Part shown: piece after piece, positions 1-9,215 of the stretch
Numbering within the stretch: the first letter of the stretch is position 1
Layout: each line of letters starts with the position of its first letter
Origin: Erpobdella octoculata
Lineage: Eukaryota > Annelida > Clitellata > Hirudinida > Erpobdellidae
Length of the DNA stretch: 64,000 nucleotides
Assembly (NCBI GenBank): GCA_963978895.1
Contig: OZ022242.1
Location: 6,716,091 to 6,780,090, forward strand
Reading direction: 5' to 3'
Position numbers and translations under genes: made by a program
Notes under the pieces: model-generated
The model's input: only the letters and a program-made list of their open reading frames with translations
Database searches by the model: none
What the model was told of the DNA's origin: nothing

Positions 1-1240
1 GAAGGCTTAAATAAAAGCCTAAAATCCTTTTATCTGAATGAAACTCGAGATTGCTTGTAATTTTTTTTTTAATTTTTAAATCTTAATAACATCAAAAAAA
101 TAAACTTAAATGAATACAAACTAAACGTGTATAATTTATCATTCAAATGTATCCAATAGTAGGGCGATATGGTATTTTATTTCCCTCAAATACAGATAGT
201 TGAGATAGAGATTAGAGATCAGTAAATGCCAGCTCATCAGAGCTTTGCTAGTTGCAGCATCCGTTCAGCCTAATGCTGGCTTAGGCTTAAAAAGTATAAT
301 CTAATTTCAGCCCAAAAGTAGATTTTTAATTCAAGCTCATTCACTCAGCTAATAACAACAACATTGCTCGCTCAACTGGTTCTTACAAAAAGCTATAAAT
401 GTAAAATACACAAAACAAAAACATTTGAATTTAATAAAATTAAACTAGATCTGCAAACCAACATCCAAACATCAAAGAAAATAATGAGATTAAACACTTC
501 GAATTTTGAACCTAAAATCAGTACCACGACGAAATGTATACTTAATAAGCTCTATTAAAAATCAAAACTTGATTCAATATTTATTCGCTAACCTTCTGTT
601 GTTTCACAGAACAGAATTTCCGTGAAAACACAGCGTCCACCAGCGCCTTCGATTCCACGGGAAAATAATACAAAGCCTAGATAGTACGTACCACTGTTGT
701 TGTGCACATAGCCTCCGAAAATAAATTAGGATAATTAGATGCCGAGGCCAGCGTAAAAGCAATCGTACGTATACTATATAGACCGTTAGCCGCTCGTCTG
801 TTGTCTCAAGCCAGCTACAACGAAAGCTTGAAATTTATGCAGACTTTTTGTCAACTAGTCAACTAGTAGTAGCTCGAAGCTTTAGGAGCTCATCGGTGCG
901 CCGCATATTTAAAATAAGCGCCTCAGAAATAAATACTCGATAGATTCTTCTGAGATGAACGATCCAGACATGAAAATAGGAGGCTCACGCTTCAACTCTC
1001 CCTGGCTGCTTTAGTAACCCATGTAGTCGGACAGTTATCAAGTAAAATCGTTTCCTCTTGGTCAAAGAGTTTTGGGTCATGTGAAAACAGGTTGAATTTA
1101 ACCTATTAGTTTTTCACTTGCATCGCGTGCCTAAACTAGCATTAGCTCGGACCTTAACTTAATACATCATAGCCTGCAACGAAGCTGGTATACTCACTTC
1201 ACTGACCGAAAAAGAGATTGCGAGGCTAAGACGACCCATG
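1..1240. other. AT-rich non-coding stretch, nothing recognised
   Basis: I see no exon-like reading frame, RNA gene or clear repeat here. The only open frame of note (364-558) is lysine-rich, AT-driven and resembles no protein I know. Confidence 0.5.
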
Positions 1241-1250
1241 CTGTTCCAGG

Positions 1251-2464
1251 GGTATCCGCCAAATTCATCGCGAAACGATTCATCGTGAAACAATTCATCG
1301 TGTAAACAATTCATCGTGAGACAATTCATCGTGTAAACAATTCATCGCGAAACGATTCATCGTGGACAATTCATCGTGAAACATTTCATCGTGAGACAAT
1401 TCATCGTGTAAACAATTCATCGTGAGGAGAATTCATCGTGAACAAAAAAATTTTTTTTTCCATTTTCTACAAAACTAAAAAATAATAATGATAACGACTA
1501 ATTTTCTCATCTTTGTTTGGAAATGTTTAGGTTATTGCTATTTGTAAAAAATGACAAGTAGTTAACTTTTAAATAGTTTATTAATAAGAAAACACACTGA
1601 TTTTAACACGGAAAACATATTTAAAATCAAAAATTGTGAGCTAAGCTTTGAAGATAATCTAATCTGTTCCTATTATTATAATTTTAAACAATTCGAATGA
1701 ATTGAATGCGAAGAGCAGCGTCACGGTAGCATTTCTTTGGAAGAGGAGGGCACTGTGGCAAGGTCATAGATATCTATGGACAAGACTAATTAAACCATTA
1801 AGCTGATAAGAGCAAGTTAATGCTCACTTGCCTCAGCTGTTGTTTTTTCAAACAAACGTATAAATAAGCGTTTGTAAAATACTTAAACTAAGAATCGATA
1901 ATGCGAATCAAAGGCTTTGTGTCAAATTAAAACATTTATAACTCCTTTGTAATTTTACAAGAAATCATGGTTTTTAAACTCACATTCACTCATGTCCACA
2001 ATTAGGGATTTTTTTTAAATAAGAAAGTTTCACATTAAGAAGTATGTACACAGATGTTCCTGTCGCCATGATACTGGACACTTTTATATATATACAAATT
2101 CACGATTTCAGAACCACACTCATTCTTATCCACAGCAAGTATTCTCATTAGTTTAAAGTTACAAAGACAACGCTAAATTAGTAACACAATTGTATAAGTG
2201 CAAAAGTATCCAAGAAATTCTTTTAATTCATTGGAAAAAATTTTCATTGTTTTTATTTCCAAGAACACTAAAACATTCAGCGGTATAAAGAAAAATTGTA
2301 TTATGCAAATTAATTTTCCATTGTGAAAAATTATCTACGATGAATGTTTCCACATTGATAAATACTAGTATATATACTAGATATATATCGATGGTTTCCA
2401 CGATAAATTGTCTCACGATGAATTGTCTTCACGATGAACTTTTCACGATGAATTTGCCGTAAAC
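1251..2464. mobile_element. MULE-like foldback element with 10-bp target duplication
   Basis: The element is bounded by a direct 10-bp duplication, CTGTTCCAGG, at 1241-1250 and 2465-2474. The ends are inverted: the left reads GGTATCCGCCAAATTCATCG and the reverse complement of the right reads GTTTACGGCAAATTCATCG. Inside each end the motif AATTCATCGTGA is tandemly repeated, about 12 times on the left (1260-1440) and four times inverted on the right (2395-2455). The centre is AT-rich with no transposase. A 9-10 bp duplication with long repetitive inverted ends suggests a non-autonomous Mutator-like or foldback element. The family is an inference; the boundaries are directly visible. Confidence 0.75.
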
Positions 2465-2640
2465 CTGTTCCAGGTATTGACCCACAACTAAGTCTCGCTA
2501 ACCCTTCAACTGACAGGGAGCGGACATCCCCCTCGGGGTAGAGTTAGAGTTCAGGTTTTTCTAACAAATAGAAACATATTTTAAAGATTTAACATTTATT
2601 GTTTATATTTAATCGAATATTATTAATTGAATAGAGTGTT

Positions 2641-2879
2641 TAGCATCTCTCACTAGTTAGTCACTTCGTTAGGGTTAGGGCTAGATCCCTCTAGTTACTT
2701 TGTTAGGGTTGGGGCTAAGGTTAGGACTATACTTAGGGTTAGGGCTACCATCCCACTAGTTACTTCGTTAGGGTTAGGGTTAGCATCCCACTAGTTACTT
2801 CGTTAGGGTTAGCATCCCACTAGTTACTTCTTTAGGGTTAGGGTTAGCATCCCACTAGTTACTTTGTTAGGGTTGGGGC
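2641..2879 (+). repeat. Degenerate TTAGGG-type tandem array, left arm
   Basis: Tandem units mix TTAGGG with the 29-bp form ACTTCGTTAGGGTTAGCATC plus CCACTAGTT. This is the left part of an array that continues at 4336 beyond an inserted transposon. The non-telomeric filler in each unit marks it as an internal telomere-like satellite, not a chromosome end. Confidence 0.85.
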
Positions 2880-4335
2880 CAGGGTTGTTAAGAGCGGTAG
2901 CGCCGCGCTACCGCTACTGTAGCGGCGCTGTTTTTAAGGTAGCGGTAGCGGTAGCGGCGCTACTATTGGCTGACAAGATGGTTGATGGTAGCGCCGCTAC
3001 ATTTTTTAGCTGTTCTCAGCGCTATTCGCTACCGCTACTTTTATTCAAAAACAAAATGTTTTTATATCAATTAAATGATTTCCCATGTATTTAGTTTTTA
3101 TTTGAAGTATGCATGAAATCTGAATCTGGTTAATTGATCGACGAGCGTAAGCGTCTCTTTGAAATGTGGAACCTTCCTGACGAGCGTGTGCGTCTCTTTG
3201 AAGCGTGGCAGAAGTGGTATACCGGGCGTTAGTATTGTTTTGAGGTGTTTGGTATCTGGCTATTTGAGTGTGTATAAACCTACAGTTTGTACAAACAGTT
3301 CAAGGCAGTTTTTTTAACTTTTTATTCAATTGTCATTGAAAGGCTCGTTTGATCTTAAGATCTTGATGTTATTTTTGTCCAGTTGTTTTATTTACTGCAT
3401 TTGGCAAATGAAATTGTTGTAATATTACTACCATGTCCTCTACAAACTTGTTGATTGCTCGAGGCATGTGTCTTTGAAGCGTGGCTTTTTAGTGTTAAAT
3501 GATCGATGCCAGATTTGATATAGCGGGCATGCGTGATGCTTTGACATGTTTGTAGTCTCTGGTGAATGTGTACATTTACGATTTACAAAAACAGTAGAAT
3601 ATAATTTTTCTGGTGCTGTTTCAAATTTTCCTTCGTTATCGCATACTTGCTCGAACTTAAAATCTATAAGTTATTTCTTGTCTAGTTGTTTTTTCATCGT
3701 TTGTGGGAAAAAAGTCGTTATCTTACCACATAGAACGTACAGGATGTCAAAAACCAAAAAACCAAGTGGGGATAATGCTAAAAAGTCTGGTGAAATCGAT
3801 CGTGTAGGACGGATTTGCGTACCACCGGATTATTTTTTCTACACCGGCGAAAGCAAAACGGAGGGAATTTCTCTATATCGTAGTCTGCATTGTCCAGCCG
3901 ATGCACAAGGAAAGAATATTTCGTCTGGCAACAAGTCGAAATTTAATTTATAGAAGCACATGACGGTTTGTAAATGATTTGCACAATTTATTCTAATTAG
4001 GTTTTTTCTCTTGTGCAGTAGACGTGACCAAGGCAGGGCCGGACTGCCAGACACTGGGCACAAGCGGGAATAACAAATTTGGGGCGCAATATGACCAGAA
4101 AGCAAATTTCTCGCAAGTATAATACTGTTGATGTCAATAAAAATCATGTACGGGTTGTTGGTGATACTTTGTAACTTTTTACGAGTCCTCAGTAGAGTAG
4201 CGGTAACGGTAGCGGTAGCGGTAGCGACGCTACTTAAAAATTTCAGTAGCGGTAGCGGTAGCGCCGCTACTAATAAGACTGGTAGCGGTAGCGAAGAGCG
4301 GCGCTACTTTGAACAAGTAGCGTTAACAACCCTGA
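2880..4335. mobile_element. hAT-type element inserted in the TTAGGG-type array
   Basis: The termini are inverted repeats, CAGGGTTGTTAA at 2880-2891 and TTAACAACCCTG at 4323-4334. They are flanked by the direct repeat GTTGGGGC at 2872-2879 and 4336-4343, an 8-bp duplication typical of hAT. Subterminal regions on both sides are tandem GGTAGC or GTAGCGGC motifs that can fold on each other (2891-3030 and 4196-4322). The interior holds a decayed BED-finger frame (separate entry), a motif GACGAGCGT plus GCGTCTCTTTGA repeated near 3140 and 3177, and at 4034 a CAGGGCCGGACT stretch that may be the end of another element. No catalytic transposase core is visible, so it is non-autonomous. Confidence 0.8.
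3744..3977 (+). pseudogene. Decayed BED-type zinc finger of a hAT transposase
   Basis: The frame begins MSKTKKPSGDNAKKSGE and reaches a finger-like segment with LHC, then GKNISSGNKSKFNL. A TAG stop at 3951-3953 follows, and the same frame continues KHMTVCK to a second stop at 3975-3977. The Cys...(S/N)K.NL.KH...C pattern matches BED fingers at the N-terminus of hAT transposases. One expected Cys appears to be Ser (YRSLHC), and the stop breaks the finger. The position inside an element with hAT termini supports the reading. I see no RNase-H-like catalytic part. Confidence 0.5.
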
Positions 4336-4343
4336 GTTGGGGC

Positions 4344-5578
4344 TAAATTTAGGACTATAGTTAGGGTTAGGGTTAGCATCCCTCTAGTTACTTCGTTAGG
4401 GTTAGGGCTAAGGTTAAGAATATGGTTAGGGTTAGGGCTAAGGTTAAGAATATGGTTAGGGTTAGGGCTAAGGTTAAGAATATGGTTAGGGTTAGGGCTA
4501 AGGTTAAGAATATGGTTAGGGTTAGGGCTAAGGTTAAGAATATGGTTAGGGTTAGGGCTAAGGTTAAGAATATGGTTAGGGTTAGGGCTATCATCCCACT
4601 AGTTACTTCGTTAGGGTTAGGGTTATAGGCATCCCACTAGTTACTTCGTTAGGGTTAGCATCCCACTAGTGACTTCGTTAGGGTTAGCATCCCACTAGTG
4701 ACTTCGTTAGGGTTAGCATCCCACTAGTTACTTCGTTAGGGTTAGCATCCCACTAGTTACTTCGTCAGGGTTAGCATCCCACTAGTTACTTCGTTAGGGT
4801 TAGCATCCCACTAGTTACTTCGTTAGGGTTAGCATCCCACTAGTTACTTCGTTAGGGTTGGGGCTAAGGTTAGGACTATAGTTAGGGTTGGGGCTAAGGT
4901 TAGGACTATATTAGTTAGGGTTGGGGCTAAGGTTAGGACTATAGTTAGGGTTGGGGCTAAGGTTAGGACTATAGTTAGGGTTGGGGCTAAGGTTAGGACT
5001 ATAGTTAGGGTTAGGGTTAGCATCCCTCTAGTTACTTCGTTAGGGTTAGGGCTAAGGTTAAAAATATGGTTAGGGCTACCATCCCACTAGTTACTTTGTT
5101 AGGGTTAGCATCCCACTAGTTACTTTGTTAGGGTTAGCATCCCACTAGTTACTTCGTTAGGGTTAGCATCCCACTAGTTACTTCTTTAGGGTTAGGGCTA
5201 GCATCTCTCTAGTTACTTTGTTAGGGTTAGGGCTAGCATCTCTCTAGTTACTTTGTTAGGGTTGGGGCTAAGGTTAGGACTATAGTTATGGTTGGGGCTA
5301 AGGTTAGGACTATAGTTAGGGTTAGCATCTCTCTAGTTACTTCGTTAGGGTTAGGGCTAAGGTTAAAAATATGGTTAGGGCTACCATCCCACTAGTTACT
5401 TCGTTAGGGTTAGGATTCCGCTAGTTACTTCGTTAGGGTTAGGATCCCATTAGTTACTTCGTTAGGGTTAGCATCCCACTAGTTACTTCGTTAGGGTTAG
5501 GGCCAGGATTAGAGTTAGGGTTATGATCGCGCTAGTTACTTCGTAAGGTTAGGGTTAACATTCCACTAGTTACTTCGT
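4344..5578 (+). repeat. Degenerate TTAGGG-type tandem array, right arm
   Basis: Three unit types succeed each other. A 30-bp unit, GGTTAGGGTTAGGGCTAAGG plus TTAAGAATAT, repeats about six times (4422-4601). A 29-bp unit with TTAGGGTTAGCATCCCACTAG follows (about 4600-4855). A 30-bp unit, TTAGGGTTGGGGCTAAGG plus TTAGGACTATAG, comes next (4856-5010), followed by mixtures to 5578. The open frames seen on both strands here are products of the 30-bp period and are not genes. Confidence 0.85.
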
Positions 5579-5875
5579 TCACCGGCAGTTAAGCAAGGGC
5601 ATGCAACATTCGGCAAAAATGCTGTACGCGATTTTTCTCTTTATAAACTTTTGACAGCCCCAGCTCCTGCACCTAAACATGAAAGAAACTCTTGCAAAAC
5701 CACAAATTCATACTACTGCATTATTTTATTTATTTTCATCTGTCAGAGAAAACGTCATATCATGGAAAAAAATCTTACAACAGGGGGAGGAATGTCCCAC
5801 AACCCAACTGACACAGTGCATGACCAGTATTTTCTCTTGGAATTAATGCTCATCTGATAACTTGTTTATAGACAA
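5579..5875. other. Short unique spacer, nothing recognised
   Basis: This is unique-looking sequence between the telomere-like array and a Helitron fragment. An open frame at 5651-5857 has no recognisable domain. Confidence 0.4.
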
Positions 5876-6083
5876 CTAGCGGGGTATCCGGCGTTTTTAA
5901 AAGTTTTTCTCCCTTCCGTTTCCTTCCCCTCTTGCTCTCCCGTTCCCGCTCACTTTGCGACCGATTTCATTTTTTTTATTCACTTTCAAGATTGTGTGAA
6001 AAATTTATTATGATTGGATGAATGGTGCAGCAATGCATAAAGGACAAATACACAGACAGACGTTTATATATATATATATATAA
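5876..6083 (-). mobile_element. Short non-autonomous Helitron
   Basis: Read on the minus strand, the element ends in GCCGGATACCCCGCTAG followed by T, the CTAG|T 3' terminus of animal Helitrons. It begins near an AT-rich run followed by AAACGTCTGTCTGTG, which resembles Helitron 5' ends. The pyrimidine-rich middle (TCTCCCGTTCCCGCTC on the plus strand) recurs in the Helitron at 53.7-54.3 kb and at 50.7 kb. The 5' boundary is approximate. It lies just downstream of the SELENOT 3' end. Confidence 0.6.
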
Positions 6084-6351
6084 TCACACATGACAAAAAG
6101 TTCAAATAACAATTAATTTAGGTACATATTTAATTATATTTAATCACACACAAAACAAAAAGTTCAAATGACAATTATTTTAAGTACATACTTAATTATA
6201 TTTAATCACCTGCAAGACATGAAGAAATTCAGACAAGTGACCTCGCTGCAACAGAGACATTTACAACCCAACTTCCTGCCTAGCCATCCCATCGAACAAA
6301 AAAGTCGGGCTGAAAAGGTCGAAATCAATAACTTGAACTTGATCATTACAA

Positions 6352-6417
6352 CAAGACCAACAACATCGGATGAAAGCCTGCAACAGCTTTAGACTTTCAT
6401 CGTCATAAAATGTCTTA
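6352..6417 (-). promoter_or_regulatory. SECIS-like hairpin in the SELENOT 3' UTR
   Basis: On the minus strand, about 115 nt after the SELENOT stop, the sequence has the parts of a eukaryotic SECIS element. ATGA lies at 6406-6403 and its partner CGAT at 6368-6365, giving the tandem G.A core. A perfect 8-bp stem, GATGAAAG with CTTTCATC, pairs 6401-6394 with 6376-6369. An unpaired AAA lies at 6390-6388, twelve bases after the UGA of the core. A lower stem AAGAC/GTCTT can close outside it. Such elements recruit SBP2 and EFSec so that UGA is read as selenocysteine. The position, strand and spacing fit the in-frame TGA of the gene. Confidence 0.85.
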
Positions 6418-6521
6418 CACTTTTTCTATGATCAAGTCAGGAGAAATGTAAATAAATAACTCAAGAAATGATTTATAAAATCAGAAAAAAAATTAAAAAC
6501 AAAACAATTGAGCAGACAAGT

Positions 6522-8632
6522 CTAATGTTTGTTCTTTAAACTGTCCTGGCCAAGCTGCATGTTGGCATTTAAAATCTCCATCAATTCGCCAAAACTTGGA
6601 ATTCTCCCTGATTCCAACTTCGACCATATTGGTATGTCTGTAAAAATAATAAAATATTAAATACAGTGTCTTCTGATAATCTTGGTATGTCTGTAAAAAT
6701 AACAATATATTAAATACAGTATCTTCTGATAACATTCGTATCAGACAATTTAAAACAACAGATATAGCCAAATATGTGTGACATCAGCCTCTTGCTATAG
6801 GGATGCATGTAATTTATAACAGGTATGACAAACAAACTAATTAAAATAAATTACATCAAAGTCAGCTGTTAAGAAAACCACTCGATTAACATTCTATTTT
6901 TTTAAACTAATATTTGAATATGCCATGTCTGTTAATGAAATTAAATGAAGCTACGAAGTTACAAACCGTTATAATAAATTTCAAAAGCTCCAGTAGATGT
7001 CAGCTGTCCCTCAACGAGGCCAGTCATGAAGAACAACATCAAGCAGGCATATATCTGCAATTTATTAAATCTCAGATAAAAAATAATCCTTGTGTGACAT
7101 GCTGGTCTAGTGGTTTAAACACCGGCTTGGATAGCCGGAGTACCCGGGTTCGATTCCAGGTTCGGGCGCGTAGTTTCCTCGAGCAAGAAACTAACTCACA
7201 TTTGCTCAGGTCCACTCACCCTTTCATCCTTAACTGGTCGACAAATGAATACCAATTTCACAACTGGAGTAATAGGGTTCGGACAGAAAATAAAACTGTA
7301 ATTCCATTGGTAGCCAGTGTACTCCCGGCGCTACTGAGGTGTATATTTCAGGTAATGGCGCCCTAAGTGCCATGACCTTTACCTTCAACTGGCAAACTTA
7401 AAATATAAAACTCTAAAAAAACACTAACTTTGTTTTGAAGAGCCCAGAAATAAAAGCTTGGAGTAGCCACGGCAAGCCACTCGAAAGGGTTTCGACCAAA
7501 GGCTATACAGATGATGAAGAAAAACTTAAGGGCAGTCAGACCTTGAGCAATGTAAAGTCTCAGAGCTGGGACCGGATAGCCGTCTAATTTGATGGAGAGA
7601 TCTGGGTACTGATCACGGATGGCGTAGGCATATTGCTCGAAGGTCTTCTTGTACCCTCAGGAATTACTAAAAAAAAAATACAATAAAGATTTAACAAAAA
7701 AATCTTTCGTAACTTTTCCTGCTGTTAAATTCTGAAAAATAAAATTCTTTATGAGTAACTATTGTAAATAACAAAAGGAGTAAAATGTAGAAATTAAACT
7801 TTAAAAAGTCATTTTTTGAAAGCATAGCGTATTTAAAGCTCTAGGAATTTTAAGTCTTTCTTATATCACTGATCATGAAATATAATTGCTGCTAAAAATG
7901 TAAAACAGAATTTGTTATTAATTTTAAAATTATTAACTTTTATTCACACTGAGAATTTAATAATAACTTTAAAATTGTTATTTTTTTACATTTTATTTCT
8001 CGTGCGAAAGCCTCATAGCACTTCAAATTATTTTGCTGGACCTCCAGCTGGTTCTAAATCTACCACTCCACCGATTCTAAAAATAGGGTGCCGCTTTTTA
8101 TGTTTATAAATTTAATTTGTTAAATTTATATTGTTAAGCCATCTAAAATATGACTATATTCCAAATTTCAGACCGAAAGCATACTGGAAAGTGGGTCAAA
8201 ATGTGATAACAAACTTTGACACAGAGTTCAACGGACATGTTTGTTGTTGAGCTAGCTAAAGCTAAAGAAAAGCGTGTAAAATCACCATAGGTTCTCCTGA
8301 TAGATTACCATTATTTTCAACAGGTTAAATAAAAACTTTTCTTTAACAGTTAACAGAAATCATTTCGCCTTAGCCTGAGACCAGATATTCGCTACTAACC
8401 AAATGAGAAATGTCAACATTGGACCAACATTGTGCTTCGAGTTAAGAAGAATACCGTCGTTTGGTTTATCATTCGGATTCTGCATGGAGTGCTGGTGATG
8501 ATGTTGGTCTTCATCTCTGCCAGTTTCCTTTTTTTTCGCCAGCTCGTTTCCGTTCAGTAAATCACCCACGAAAAACCCAAGGCATAACAGAGCCGTATAT
8601 GCAAAGAGATAATTCGAGCTAACTTCGGGCAT
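6522..8632 (-). CDS. SELENOT: Selenoprotein T (Sec-containing, four exons)
   Basis: Exons on the minus strand are 8632-8400, 7666-7429, 7054-6967 and 6637-6522, in phase, giving 224 residues. The first ATG (8632) follows an in-frame stop. Residues about 6-26 form a hydrophobic signal or anchor. A polar acidic/His-rich stretch follows (about 33-66, with DEDQHHHQH); it makes the protein longer than the vertebrate form of about 195 residues. GPMLTFLIC-N-S-U-G-Y carries the CxxU redox motif. Sec81 is TGA at 7657-7659, just after an intron that splits the Cys78 codon. Further matches are KKTFEQYA, RNPFEWL, EGQLTSTGAFEI and IWSKLESGRIPS. The family is an ER-membrane thioredoxin-like oxidoreductase. 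A SECIS-like hairpin lies in the 3' UTR, which confirms that the TGA is not a terminator. Intron 2 holds a SINE; intron 3 has a duplicated acceptor. The gene is head to head with CAND1. Confidence 0.93.
6629..6734 (-). repeat. 53-bp tandem duplication over the SELENOT exon 4 acceptor
   Basis: Plus-strand segments 6629-6681 and 6682-6734 are near-identical copies starting TTGGTATGTCTGTAAAAATA. Read on the minus strand, each contains the splice acceptor TTTTTACAG and the first bases of exon 4 (ACATACCAA). The copy nearer the gene's 3' end is the one that keeps the reading frame; using the other would add 53 nt and shift it. Confidence 0.8.
7096..7377 (+). mobile_element. tRNA-derived SINE in SELENOT intron 2
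   Basis: An A box TGGTCTAGTGG (7103-7113) and a B box GGTTCGATTCC (7147-7157) sit at the spacing of a tRNA-type pol III promoter. A non-tRNA body follows and ends near CCATGACCTTTACCTT. Only the pol III control boxes resemble a tRNA; I could not fold a full functional cloverleaf. It lies antisense to SELENOT. The 3' end is approximate. Confidence 0.6.
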
Positions 8633-9215
8633 TTTGCCCAACAGGTGTTTCGAAAATTAACCTAGATCAGAATATCACTAGAATTTTCTATGACCTGATT
8701 AAGGAACATACAACTACACTACCTGTATTTTACAAAAATTTTCTCAGGCACGGAAATAATAAAATGAAGTTTTTATGTTATGAACTCTTGAACCGACGAT
8801 ATATTGTGCAATGTATAGTATTGTATAGCAGACCGTTCCTACAATACAAGTTTAGCCTGTATTAAATTTTTATTGTAATTTTTTTAATAAAATAAAATAT
8901 ATGTATATCTAGATTAAAACTAAGTTATGCCATTACCTGGTAGTTACAAATGCAATATTCTATTTCAAGCATCAAGTTTAAATTAATTTGAATAAATAAA
9001 TAAATGCTTTATAAAAAAAAATGTTTTAACTAAAAAACGACTACATTTCAGCCGATTTGAGCTTTTGTCAAGGCTTCCGGTCTGACGCTGTATTATCACT
9101 CTTAACTAAACTGTTTTCTGCACTCTTTTGCGTTTTCACTGTTTGTGTAGTTTTTCAGGCCGCCTCTGAAATTTACTTGCATTTTATCAAAAAAGCACTC
9201 ACACAATAAACGAAG
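8633..9215. promoter_or_regulatory. Shared divergent promoter region, SELENOT / CAND1
   Basis: The 583 bp between the two start codons must hold both 5' UTRs and both promoters unless further upstream exons exist. I see no clear TATA box for either gene. Most of it is AT-rich; the 160 bp next to CAND1 is less so. This is inferred from gene arrangement, not from a recognised motif. Confidence 0.4.

Noticed and set aside
2641..5578. A functional telomere or chromosome end
   Set aside because: TTAGGG is interrupted by filler in nearly every unit, and unique sequence and genes lie on both sides.
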